Below are positions 33,348 to 42,215 of a DNA stretch of 64,000 bases, piece after piece. The stretch comes from Pseudomonadota bacterium (GTDB lineage Bacteria; Pseudomonadota; Alphaproteobacteria; Rhizobiales; Hyphomicrobiaceae). The position numbers and the translations under genes were made by a program. Below the pieces are notes generated by a model that worked only from the letters and a program-made list of their open reading frames with translations, did not search any database and had not been told where the DNA came from. Each line of letters begins with the position of its first letter. The stretch's first letter is position 1. The stretch spans positions 45,745-109,744 of the forward strand of contig JAEZRM010000024.1 in assembly GCA_023412805.1 (NCBI GenBank). Direction: 5' to 3'.

Positions 33348-33546
33348 TTTGAAGGACGGCCTACCGGCCGGTGCGCAGTCGCGCGCTCATGCTCTCGGCG
33401 CGGCCTACCGGCCGACACGCAGTCGCGCGCTCATGAAGTTGTGCCACTGCGCTCGCGGCTCGCTTCGAGTCATAAAGGCGGGTGGGTCCGGGAGGGCGTC
33501 CCTCCCGGTTGGGGTGTGGGGACCTAGTCCCCACTCGCGAAGCGAC
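33348..33546 (+). repeat. Structured intergenic repeat, copy C (left module doubled)
   Basis: Third copy, between the convergent phasin-like and coxM genes, beginning right after the stop and ending 1 bp before the coxM stop. The left module (CGGCCTACCGGCC... AGTCGCGCGCTCATG) is present twice in tandem, at about 33357-33393 and 33400-33435. Then CATAAAGGCGGGTGGGTCC, hairpin GGGAGG-GCGT-CCTCCC, GGGGACCTAGTCCCC and a shortened TCGC-GAA-GCGA. Confidence 0.87.
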
Positions 33547-33547
33547 C

Positions 33548-34339
33548 TCAGCCCGCGACGGCCCGGCGTGCCATGACCCCGACGAGGTGTGCGCGGTAAT
33601 CGGCACTGCCGTGCACGTCCGACAGCACGTTCGAGGCATCGAGCTTGAGCCCATCGAGCGCCGCGGCCGAGAAGTTCGACGAGAGCGCCTTCTCCGCATC
33701 CGTCCAACGGAACACGCCGCCTTGCCCGGCACCGGTCACGGCCACGCGCACGCCACCTGATGTGCGTGCCACCGCTACGCCCACGAGCGCGAAACGCGAT
33801 GCCGGCTGGTCGAACTTCGCATAGGCGAAGCTCTGCGGGACCGGAAACGTGATCTCGGTCAGGATTTCGTTCTCCTCCAAGGCCGTGGCGAACAAGCCCT
33901 GGAAGAAGTCATCCGCCGAGATGCTGCGCTTCGACGTGTTGAGCGTTGCGCCGAGGGCGAGAACCGCGGCCGGGTAGTCGGCTGCCGGGTCGTTGTTTGC
34001 AACCGAGCCGCCGATGGTGCCGCGATGGCGCACCTGCGGATCGCCGATGCCGCCTGCGAGCTTGGCGAGGCCGGGAATGGCGCCCTTCGCGTCGGCCGAC
34101 TCCGCGACCGCTGCGTGCGTGGTCATGGCGCCGATGGCGAGGCCGCCATCTTTACGCGCAATGCCCTTGAGCGAGGCGATGGCCGAGAGGTCGATGACCG
34201 TCTCCGGTGTCGCGAGGCGCAGCTTCATGGTCGGCAGCAGGGTCTGGCCACCGGCAAGGAGCCGGGCGCCAGGAGCGGCCTTCAGTGCGAGATCCGCCTC
34301 GTTGATCGTGCCCGGGCGGCGATAGTCGAACGCTTGCAT
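33548..34339 (-). CDS. coxM: Molybdenum hydroxylase FAD-binding subunit (CoxM-like)
   Basis: A 263-residue flavoprotein subunit of the xanthine dehydrogenase/CO dehydrogenase family. FAD-binding signatures are ARLLAGGQTLLPTMKLR (about residues 25-41) and the TIGGSVANNDPAADYP stretch near 107-122. It passes electrons from the 2Fe-2S subunit. The start MQAFDYRRP follows GGGAGGATACC. It is the third gene of a coxS-coxL-coxM-type operon, 11 bp after coxL; this S-L-M order is that of form II enzymes. Confidence 0.92.
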   Translation of the reverse strand: MQAFDYRRPGTINEADLALKAAPGARLLAGGQTLLPTMKLRLATPETVIDLSAIASLKGIARKDGGLAIGAMTTHAAVAESADAKGAIPGLAKLAGGIGDPQVRHRGTIGGSVANNDPAADYPAAVLALGATLNTSKRSISADDFFQGLFATALEENEILTEITFPVPQSFAYAKFDQPASRFALVGVAVARTSGGVRVAVTGAGQGGVFRWTDAEKALSSNFSAAALDGLKLDASNVLSDVHGSADYRAHLVGVMARRAVAG

Positions 34340-34350
34340 GGTATCCTCCC

Positions 34351-36717
34351 TTATTCCGCCGCCTGCTTGCGCACCGACTTCTGCGCCGCCCGCCAAACGG
34401 CCTGCGGCGTCGCCGGCATCGCAATTTCTTCATGACCGAGCGCGTCGGTGATGGCGTTGATGAGGGCAGGAGGTGCTGCAATCGCGCCCGCCTCACCACA
34501 GCCTTTCACGCCGAGCGGATTCGACGGGCAGGGCGTCGTCGTCATCGCGACATTGTAGGACGGCACGTCATCGGCGCGCGGCATGGCATAGTCCATGAAG
34601 CTGCCCGTGATGAGCTGGCCGTTCTCGTCGTAGACTGTGTGCTCGAGCATGGCCTGCCCGACACCTTGTGCGATGCCGCCATGCACCTGACCTTCGACGA
34701 TCATCGGGTTGATGAGAATTCCGAAATCATCCACTGCCGTCCAGCGGTCAATGCGCGTATGGCCGGTTTCGGGATCGATCTCGACCTCGGCAATGTGCAC
34801 GCCCGATGGGAACGTGAAATTCTTCGGGTCGTAGAACGAGCCTTCCTTCAGGCCTGGCTCGATCAGTTCCGGATCGAACTTGTGAGCCACGTACGCCTGC
34901 AGCGCGACTTCGCCAAAGGTCATCTTCTTGTTCGTGCCGCGACCGAGGAATTCGCCGTTCTCGAAGTCGACGCTGTCCTCCGGCACTTCCATGCAGGCGG
35001 CCGCAACGCGCTTGCCCTTGGCGACGATCTTCTCGGCAGCCTTGACGATGGCCGAGGCACCGACCGCACCGGAGCGTGAGCCGTACGTGCCCATGCCCAT
35101 CTGCACCTTGTCGGTATCGCCGTGAACGATCGAGACCTGCTCGATGGGCACGCCGAGTTTCGATGCAATGACCTGCGCGAACGTGGTCTCGTGCCCTTGG
35201 CCATGGCTGTGTGAGCCGGTGAGCACCTCGATGGTGCCGACCGGGTTCACGCGGATCTCCGCGCTTTCCCAGAGACCGACACCGGCACCGAGCGAGCCGA
35301 CTGCGCGCGAGGGCGCGATGCCGCACGCTTCGATGTAGGCCGAGAAGCCGAGACCGCGCAGCTTGCCCTTCCTCGCGCTTTCGGCTTTGCGCGCGGAAAG
35401 GCCCTTGTAGTCCGCCATCTCCAGCGCCTTGTCGAGGGAGGCGGCATAGTCGCCCGCGTCATAGGCCATGATCACCGGCGTCTGATGCGGGAAGGATTTG
35501 ATGAAGTTCATCCGGCGGAATTCCGCCGGATCGCGGCCGGTCTGGCGCGCGGCGACTTCGAGGAGGCGTTCGACCACGAATGTCGCTTCGGGACGTCCCG
35601 CACCGCGATAGGCATCGACGGGCGTCGTGGTCGTGTAGACGCCGTCCACCTCGCAGTAGATGGCCGGAATGTCGTACTGGCCGGAAAGCAGCGGTGCGTA
35701 GAGATACGTTGGCACGGACGATGCGAAGGTCGACAGATAGGCGCCGAGGTTCGCCTTGGTGTTGGCACGCAGCGCCAGGATCTTGCCGCTCGCATCCATC
35801 GCGAGCTCTGCCGTCGTGACGTGGTCACGGCCGTGCGCGTCGGCGAGGAAGGCTTCCGTGCGCTCGGCGACCCACTTGACGGGACGGCCGACTTTCTTCG
35901 ACGCCCAGATGCAGACCGTCTCTTCGGCATAAATGAAGATCTTCGAGCCGAAGCCGCCACCGACGTCCGGTGCGATCACGCGGAGCTTGTGCTCGGGCGC
36001 GATGCCGATGAAGGCGGAAAGGACGAGACGCGCGACGTGCGGGTTCTGGCTCGTCGTGTAGAGCGTGAACTGGTCCTGCCCTGCATCATAGTCGCCAATC
36101 GCGGCACGCGGCTCCATGGCGTTCGGCACGAGCCGGTTGTTGACGATGTCGAGCTTGGTCACGTGCGCGGCTTTGGAGAACGCCGCGTCCACCGCGTCCT
36201 TGTCGCCGAGGTGCCACTGGTAGACCGTGTTGTTCGGTGCTTCGTCGTGGATCTGCGCCTTGCCGGCGGCCTGCGCGCTTCCGACATCGACGACGGCCGG
36301 CAGCTCGCCGTAGTCCACCTGAATGAGGCCGACGGCGTCCTTGGCCTGATCGAGCGTCTCGGCGATGACGACGGCGACGTGGTCCCCGACATACCGCACC
36401 TTACCCTGCGCCAAAGCCGGATGGGCGCCGGCTTTCATGGGCGAGCCGTCCTTGGAGTGGATCATCCATCCACAGATGAGGCCGCCGATCTTGTCGGCCG
36501 CGAGGTCCGCGCCGGTGTAGATGCCGAGCACGCCCGGTGCGGCCAGCGCCTCGCTGACGTCGATGTTGTTGATGGTCGCGTGCGCAACCGGCGAGCGCGC
36601 GAACACGGCGTAAGCCTGTCCGTGCCGGTTGATGTCGTCGACGTACTGACCTTTGCCTGTGATGAAACGCAGGTCTTCCACGCGCTTGACTGACGCGCCA
36701 ATGCCCTGATCTGTCAT
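34351..36717 (-). CDS. coxL: Molybdopterin-binding large subunit, form II CoxL-like
   Basis: A 788-residue catalytic subunit of a molybdenum hydroxylase. The active-site loop reads AYRGAGR (near residue 364), the form II motif; the AYXCSFR loop with the Cu-binding Cys of true aerobic CO dehydrogenase (form I) is absent. The GGGFGSK and GQGHETTFAQV segments bind the molybdopterin cofactor, and the catalytic Glu lies in the C-terminal KGCGEAGAIAAP. The substrate is probably an aromatic or N-heterocyclic compound or aldehyde and not CO. It sits between coxS and coxM. The maturation genes (coxD-G) are not in the window. Confidence 0.93.
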   Translation of the reverse strand: MTDQGIGASVKRVEDLRFITGKGQYVDDINRHGQAYAVFARSPVAHATINNIDVSEALAAPGVLGIYTGADLAADKIGGLICGWMIHSKDGSPMKAGAHPALAQGKVRYVGDHVAVVIAETLDQAKDAVGLIQVDYGELPAVVDVGSAQAAGKAQIHDEAPNNTVYQWHLGDKDAVDAAFSKAAHVTKLDIVNNRLVPNAMEPRAAIGDYDAGQDQFTLYTTSQNPHVARLVLSAFIGIAPEHKLRVIAPDVGGGFGSKIFIYAEETVCIWASKKVGRPVKWVAERTEAFLADAHGRDHVTTAELAMDASGKILALRANTKANLGAYLSTFASSVPTYLYAPLLSGQYDIPAIYCEVDGVYTTTTPVDAYRGAGRPEATFVVERLLEVAARQTGRDPAEFRRMNFIKSFPHQTPVIMAYDAGDYAASLDKALEMADYKGLSARKAESARKGKLRGLGFSAYIEACGIAPSRAVGSLGAGVGLWESAEIRVNPVGTIEVLTGSHSHGQGHETTFAQVIASKLGVPIEQVSIVHGDTDKVQMGMGTYGSRSGAVGASAIVKAAEKIVAKGKRVAAACMEVPEDSVDFENGEFLGRGTNKKMTFGEVALQAYVAHKFDPELIEPGLKEGSFYDPKNFTFPSGVHIAEVEIDPETGHTRIDRWTAVDDFGILINPMIVEGQVHGGIAQGVGQAMLEHTVYDENGQLITGSFMDYAMPRADDVPSYNVAMTTTPCPSNPLGVKGCGEAGAIAAPPALINAITDALGHEEIAMPATPQAVWRAAQKSVRKQAAE

Positions 36718-36744
36718 GGGAATATCTCCTGTCCGGCTGTCACG

Positions 36745-37233
<489 letters not shown>

Positions 37234-37669
37234 TCGGCGTCCTCCGGTTCGGTGTTCTTGATTGTGCGCTTGTTTGGCGCTCGGCAGTCGGGACGTGTCT
37301 CCCCTTGGCGAATTGGCGTTGGTGCGGCTTTGCAAGCCCCTGAAACCGCGAATTAGAATGGATTGATCCTGCGCCGTCGTATCGGGGTCGTCAAGCTGCT
37401 GCACCAGGGGCCCAACCAAAGGCTAGTTGGCGGCGCCGTTGCCGAAAGCAGGCAGCGTTTGCTGCAGTGCGGCCAACCTCTCACGGCCCAACTCACGGCC
37501 TATCTCACGGATTGTTCAAGCCGCAAGCCCGTTGCGGACGAATGCGAGCCATCGAATTGTCGCCTCGAGATCGCTAAGCTCAATTTGCAGCAATGGCCGT
37601 GTGTCTCCTCGGGTCGCCCTCCAGTGGCCCGCGGAGCGACGCACGCAATATCAAGGGAGGACAAGAAAC
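37234..37669. other. Divergent region between the cox-like operon and the MBL protein gene
   Basis: A 436-bp gap with both promoters. Its one regular structure is the 12-bp triple repeat at 37480-37515 listed next. No gene is convincing; the open frame that runs through it on the plus strand is the unsupported upstream extension of the MBL gene. Confidence 0.4.
37480..37515 (+). repeat. Three 12-bp direct repeats, core CTCACGG
   Basis: The units CTCACGGCCCAA, CTCACGGCCTAT and CTCACGGATTGT follow one another with an exact 12-bp period, about 155 bp upstream of the MBL gene. Such phased direct repeats are typical of activator or repressor sites; the binding protein is unknown. Confidence 0.6.
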
Positions 37670-38653
37670 ATGACGAACGATCGTTCGGTCACGCGCCGCG
37701 ACGCGCTGATGCTCGCCGGTGGCGCAGCAGCGCTTGGCGCACTCGGCAGTGGAGTTCCGCAGATGGCACAAGCAGCAGCGCCGATGCTTGGCGTCTCTCG
37801 CCCCTCGATTTATCGCTTCAAGCTCGGCGCCTTCGAGGTGACGAATATCCTCGATGGCTTCGTGCAGGTGAACGGCCCCCATCCAACGTTCGGCGGCAAT
37901 CAGCCGGCCGAGGTCGTTCAGGCGCTCGCGGCTGCCCATGGCCTGCCGACAACGCGCCACGAGAACCAGTTCAACGTCACGCTCGTGAATACAGGCAAAG
38001 AACTCGTTCTGTTCGATGCGGGTAATCCAAAAGGCCGTGCGCCGACCACAGGACACCTGTCCGATCTCATCACGACGGCCGGCTACAAGCCGGAGCAGGT
38101 GGACATCGTCGTCATTACCCACGGCCATCCCGATCATGTCGGCGGACTGCTCGTCGATGGCAAGCCGGTCTATGCCAACGCCCGCTACGTCTTCGGCGCA
38201 AAGGAGTTCGACTACTGGAACAAGGGTGAGAACATTCCCGACGCGCGCAAGGGCACGCGAGACACTTTCATGCAGTTCGCCGTCCCCCTCGCCGAGAAGG
38301 CGACCATGATCAAGGAGGATGGGGAAGTCGTGAGCGGTATCCGCGCCGTGCCGGCGTTCGGGCACTCGCCGGGAATGCTATGCTTCCACATCGAGAGCGA
38401 GGGCAAGCGGCTTCTCAACTGGGCCGACACGGCCAACCACTATCTCCTGTCGGTCCAGCACCCGGAATGGCATGTGGGCTTCGATCAGGACAAGGACGCT
38501 GCCGTGGCGACCCGCCGGCGCATATTCGACATGGTCTCGGCCGACAAGATCCCCGTCGCCGGCTATCACATGCCGTTTCCGGCCGTGGGCTTCGTCGAAA
38601 AGACGGCGAGTGGCTACCGCTGGGTTCCCGCCTCCACGCAGTTCAATTTCTAG
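37670..38653 (+). CDS. Tat-exported MBL-fold hydrolase
   Basis: A 327-residue metallo-beta-lactamase-fold protein. The N-terminus has a twin-arginine signal (SVTRRDALMLAGGAAALGAL, cleavage near AQA at 37), so export of a folded metalloprotein is likely. The zinc motif is THGHPDHVGG near residue 143; later ligands are in FGHSPGM and the Asp of LNWADTANH. The overall type resembles lactonase/AiiA-like enzymes. The start follows AGGGAGGAC at 7-9 bp. It is divergent from the cox-like operon, and might act on the same compound, but this is inference. Confidence 0.9.
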   Translation: MTNDRSVTRRDALMLAGGAAALGALGSGVPQMAQAAAPMLGVSRPSIYRFKLGAFEVTNILDGFVQVNGPHPTFGGNQPAEVVQALAAAHGLPTTRHENQFNVTLVNTGKELVLFDAGNPKGRAPTTGHLSDLITTAGYKPEQVDIVVITHGHPDHVGGLLVDGKPVYANARYVFGAKEFDYWNKGENIPDARKGTRDTFMQFAVPLAEKATMIKEDGEVVSGIRAVPAFGHSPGMLCFHIESEGKRLLNWADTANHYLLSVQHPEWHVGFDQDKDAAVATRRRIFDMVSADKIPVAGYHMPFPAVGFVEKTASGYRWVPASTQFNF

Positions 38654-38700
38654 TCGGGCGTGCGTCGGCTCGGTGCCCTGCGGCCACACGTCAGGTCATG

Positions 38701-38738
38701 CGCAAAATGATTGACTTAATCCGGTCAATCATTTTGCG
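38701..38738. promoter_or_regulatory. Perfect 15-bp inverted repeat (operator or terminator)
   Basis: CGCAAAATGATTGAC and its exact complement flank an 8-nt spacer, then TTTT. It lies 47 bp after the MBL stop and 90 bp before the FAD oxidoreductase start. The T run fits a terminator for the MBL gene; the AT-rich, unusually perfect stem also fits an operator for the next gene. Both roles are possible. Confidence 0.7.
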
Positions 38739-38827
38739 TTTTCGCGCGTTCCAATGCCTGAGCTTCTCTCGTCCCGAGGCGCGCGATACAACCTGAGTAC
38801 CCCCGAAACATTCCCAGAAGTGCACCC

Positions 38828-40147
38828 ATGGTCCGATCCGATCCCTACTGGTGGGAGGCCGCCCCTCCGGCGACGCTTGCCCGCGAGCCCGTCCGCTCGA
38901 AGTGCGATGTCGTCATCGTGGGCGCTGGTTACACGGGACTGTCCGCCGCCATAACGCTCGCCCGCGCCGGGCGCAGCGTCCAGGTCTTCGACAAGATGCG
39001 GCCGGGGGAGGGGGCGTCCACACGGAATGGCGGTATCGCGAGCGGCAATCTCAGGCCCTCGTTCGCCGAGCTTTCGAAGAAGTTCGGCGAGGTTGCGGCG
39101 AGCGCGCTGCTGCTCGAAGCCAAAGCGGCGCGCGAGGATCTCGCGGCGTTCATCTCGCAAGAAGGCATCGATTGCGATTTCTCCGTCACCGGTCGCTTTG
39201 CCGGCGCTTCGACCGCCGGAGATTACGAGCGCCTTGCCCGCGATGCCGACATGCTCGTGGCAACCACCGGGATTACCGCCTATGCCGTGCCGCGCGCCAA
39301 ACAGCGTGAGTACCTCGGCACGGACTACTACTACGGCGGCTCGGTGCGTATGGATATCGGCGGCCTGCATCCCGGCAAGTTCCATGCGGGCATGTTGCGC
39401 CTCGCGCTCGCATCGGGCGCGATCGTGCACGGCGAGACGGCCGTTCTCGGCATCCGCAGTGATGGCCTCGACTACGAAGTAGAGACGGCGCGCGGCCGCG
39501 TCCGCGCGCGTCACGTGATCACGGGCACGAACGGCTACACGGACAAATCCGATCGCTGGCTGCGCCGTCGCCTCGTGCCGGTCAGGAGCCGCATCATAGC
39601 GACGGCTCCGCTCTCCGACAATCTCATGCGCCAGCTCATGCCGAAGCGCATGATGCTCTCCGAGACGCGCAAGCTGCATTATTACTACCGCCCCTCGCCG
39701 GATGGCCGCCGCATTCTCTTCGGTGGACGCGACGGCACCATTGCGGGTGATCCGACATGGCCGACGGATCATCTGCGCCGCGCGCTCATCGACATCTTCC
39801 CGGAAGTCGAGGATGTCGATCTGACCCATAGCTGGTTCGGCCACGTCGCCATGAACCGCGACATGATTCCGCGCATCTTTTCGCGGCAGGGTATGCGCTA
39901 TGCGGTGGGCTATTGCGGCTCCGGTGTGGTGTGGGCGCGATGGGCGGGACAGAAGGCCGCCTGGCAAGTGCTCGGCGCGGATGGAGGCGAGTCGGCTCTC
40001 GAAATGCGCCCGCCCTCCGTCGTGCCCTTCTACAACGGTACGCCATGGTTCATGCCAGGCGTGTTCGCGTGGCTGACATGGCAGGACAAGCGGGCGCATC
40101 GGCACCGCAAAATCAAAGCGACAACCGCGAAGCGGGATCCGGCATGA
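38828..40147 (+). CDS. FAD-dependent amine/amino-acid oxidoreductase (DadA/PuuB-like)
   Basis: A 439-residue flavoprotein of the DAO family. The dinucleotide-binding motif VVIVGAGYTGLSAA is at about 28-41; RNGGIASGN follows near 65, and the C-terminal GMRYAVGYCGSGVVWARWAG completes the FAD site. It resembles gamma-glutamylputrescine oxidase and D-amino-acid dehydrogenases; the substrate is unknown. It overlaps the glucan-exporter gene by 4 bp (ATGA), an odd pairing. The start ATG follows the gap with the 15-bp inverted repeat. Confidence 0.9.
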   Translation: MVRSDPYWWEAAPPATLAREPVRSKCDVVIVGAGYTGLSAAITLARAGRSVQVFDKMRPGEGASTRNGGIASGNLRPSFAELSKKFGEVAASALLLEAKAAREDLAAFISQEGIDCDFSVTGRFAGASTAGDYERLARDADMLVATTGITAYAVPRAKQREYLGTDYYYGGSVRMDIGGLHPGKFHAGMLRLALASGAIVHGETAVLGIRSDGLDYEVETARGRVRARHVITGTNGYTDKSDRWLRRRLVPVRSRIIATAPLSDNLMRQLMPKRMMLSETRKLHYYYRPSPDGRRILFGGRDGTIAGDPTWPTDHLRRALIDIFPEVEDVDLTHSWFGHVAMNRDMIPRIFSRQGMRYAVGYCGSGVVWARWAGQKAAWQVLGADGGESALEMRPPSVVPFYNGTPWFMPGVFAWLTWQDKRAHRHRKIKATTAKRDPA

Positions 40148-41970
40148 GCGAAGCGACCGACACATCGGTAAGGGCACCATCCGCGGACGAACAAGCGCCG
40201 GTAGTGCCGCCGCGCGTGAGCATCGTCACGACCTATCGACGGGCACTCGCCCTGCTTGCGCCCGAGCGCGGGCTCGCAGGGAGCCTCGTTGCGGCCAACG
40301 TCGCAATCGGCATCATCCTGCTCGCCGAGCCGATCCTGTTCGGCCGCGTCGTCGATGCCCTCTCGCAGGGCTCGGGCGCCTTCTCGCTGATTGGCCTATG
40401 GGCGGTGCTCGGGCTCTTCGGCATTCTGGCGAGTGTCGTCGTCTCGCTTGCAGCCGACCGGCTCGCGCATCGCCGCCGTCTGATTGCCATGGCTTCGGCG
40501 TTCGACCAAGCCATCACGCTGCCCATCAGCTACCACGCGCGGAAAGGCTCCGGCGCTGTCATTCGCGCCATCCAGCAAGGTACGGACTGCCTGTTCGGCC
40601 TCTGGCTCGCCTTCATGCGCGATCATCTTGCGGCGCTCGTTTCGATCGCGCTGCTCATTCCGACCGCCGTTACGATCGACGTGCGCATGGCCGCGCTATT
40701 GTTCGGTCTCGGTGCGGTCTATCTCGCGGCGAACATGTTCGTGTTCAAGCGCACGATCGACCAGCAGGGCGAGGTCGAGCGCTATCATCGCGAGCTGGCT
40801 GGTCGCGTCGGTGATGTGCTCGGCAATGTGACCGTCGTGCAGAGCTATGTGCGCTTCGACGCCGAGTCCAAGGCCTTGCGCAATCTCATGAGCGACCTGC
40901 TGAAGGCGCAATACCCCGTGCTCTCGTGGTGGGCCGCGGTGATGGTGCTGACCCGTGCGGCGTCGACGATCACCATGGTTGCGATCTTCGCGCTCGGCGC
41001 GCTTCTCGTGCAGCGTGGTGAGCTGACGGTCGGGCAGGTCGTGAGCTTCGTCGCCTTCGCGAACTTGCTGATCACACGGCTCGATGCGCTATCGCAGTTC
41101 TTTCTCGGCCTCTTTCAGCAAAAGCCGGCCATCGACGCCTATTTCGAGCTGGTCGATGCAACAAGTCCCGTGCTCGATCGCCCTGGCGCGCGCGCGATCG
41201 ACGGTACGCGCGGGCATGTGCGCTACGAGGATCTCACGTTCCGCTTTCCGGACGGCACGATCGGCATCGACGACATGAGCTTCGAGGCGCTCCCTGGCGA
41301 GACGGTCGCGCTCGTCGGTCATACCGGTGCCGGCAAGACGACGGCACTCGCACTGCTCCAGCGCCTCCGCGATCCGCAGGTCGGCCGCATCACGGTCGAT
41401 GGTCTCGATATCCGCGATGTGACGCTTTCATCGCTCAGATCGTCGATGGCCGTCGTTTTCCAGGATGCAGGACTTTTTAATCGGACGATTGCGGAGAACA
41501 TCCGCATCGGCAAACCCGGCGCCAGCGATGATGAAGTGCAGCGCGCGGCCGAGCTTGCCGGCGCGCATGAATTCATTATGCGCAAGCAGGGTGGATACGA
41601 CTTTCTCATCGGTGAGCGCGGTACGGCGCTGTCCGGTGGTGAGCGCCAGCGTTTGGCCATTGCGCGGGCGATCCTCAAGGACTCGCCGATCCTCATTCTC
41701 GACGAGGCGACCAGTGCGCTTGATGCCGAGACCGAGGCACGCATCAAGCGCGCGCTCGACGCCCTTCGCCAGGGACGTACGACCTTCATCATCGCGCACC
41801 GCCTCTCGACGGTCGCCAATGCCGACAAGATCCTCGTGCTCGAGCACGGCAAGATCATCGAACGCGGCAAATTCCGTGAACTCGTCGAGCAGGGCGGCCG
41901 CTTCGCGCGCCTCGTCGCGGAGGGCGGCTTCACCGAGCCGACCGAGGTGAAGGAGAAGGCGGAGGTTTAG
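40144..41970 (+). CDS. ndvA: ABC exporter of the cyclic beta-1,2-glucan (ChvA/NdvA) type
   Basis: A 608-residue half-transporter: about 40 N-terminal residues, six membrane helices from about 45 to 310, then an ATPase with Walker A GHTGAGKTT, the Q-loop FQDAGLF, signature LSGGERQRL, Walker B ILILDEATSALD and H-loop IIAHRLS. The transmembrane part matches ChvA/NdvA closely (for example AEPILFGRVVDAL and FLGLF, DCLFGLWLAFMRDHLA). ChvA/NdvA exports cyclic beta-1,2-glucan needed for osmoadaptation and plant or animal infection in rhizobia and Brucella. No glucan synthase is in the window. Repeat copy D begins 20 bp after its stop. Confidence 0.9.
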   Translation: MSEATDTSVRAPSADEQAPVVPPRVSIVTTYRRALALLAPERGLAGSLVAANVAIGIILLAEPILFGRVVDALSQGSGAFSLIGLWAVLGLFGILASVVVSLAADRLAHRRRLIAMASAFDQAITLPISYHARKGSGAVIRAIQQGTDCLFGLWLAFMRDHLAALVSIALLIPTAVTIDVRMAALLFGLGAVYLAANMFVFKRTIDQQGEVERYHRELAGRVGDVLGNVTVVQSYVRFDAESKALRNLMSDLLKAQYPVLSWWAAVMVLTRAASTITMVAIFALGALLVQRGELTVGQVVSFVAFANLLITRLDALSQFFLGLFQQKPAIDAYFELVDATSPVLDRPGARAIDGTRGHVRYEDLTFRFPDGTIGIDDMSFEALPGETVALVGHTGAGKTTALALLQRLRDPQVGRITVDGLDIRDVTLSSLRSSMAVVFQDAGLFNRTIAENIRIGKPGASDDEVQRAAELAGAHEFIMRKQGGYDFLIGERGTALSGGERQRLAIARAILKDSPILILDEATSALDAETEARIKRALDALRQGRTTFIIAHRLSTVANADKILVLEHGKIIERGKFRELVEQGGRFARLVAEGGFTEPTEVKEKAEV

Positions 41971-41989
41971 CTTTTTCTTGCTGCGGGGC

Positions 41990-42193
41990 TGCTCTTTTTA
42001 AGCTCGGCCTACCGGCCGGCGCGCAGTCGCGCGCTCAGGAAGAGGGCTGCCGCTTTCCAACGCGGTGCTATGTCCGCAGCGGCCATGCGGATGGGCGGCA
42101 TCCAAGAGAAATGTCATAAAAGCGGGTGGGTCCGGGAGGGTGTCCCTCCCGGTTGGGGTCAGGGGAGAAAGCCCCGTCGCGCCGCAGGCGCGA
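41990..42193 (+). repeat. Structured intergenic repeat, copy D
   Basis: Fourth copy, between the convergent exporter and DUF4139 genes. Order: GCTCTTTTTAAGCTCGGCC; hairpin GGCC-TACC-GGCC; hairpin GCGCGC-AGTC-GCGCGC; middle with GCGGCCATGCGGA as in copy A; GTCATAAAAGCGGGTGGGTCC; hairpin GGGAGG-GTGT-CCTCCC; GGGG-AGAAAG-CCCC; hairpin TCGCGCC-GCA-GGCGCGA. It ends 22 bp before the DUF4139 stop. Confidence 0.88.
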
Positions 42194-42215
42194 ACCGGTC
42201 AATTCGCGGCACTAA

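Noticed and set aside
34351..36717. Aerobic carbon monoxide dehydrogenase (form I)
   Set aside because: The active-site loop is AYRGAGR and lacks the Cys of AYXCSFR needed for the Mo-Cu site.
37670..38653. True class B beta-lactamase
   Set aside because: The HxHxDH motif is shared by all MBL-fold enzymes; the rest resembles lactonase-type hydrolases and the Tat signal alone does not indicate antibiotic resistance.
38729..40180. 483-codon frame on the minus strand opposite the FAD oxidoreductase
   Set aside because: Shadow frame; the plus-strand flavoprotein has intact motifs and coupling to the exporter gene.
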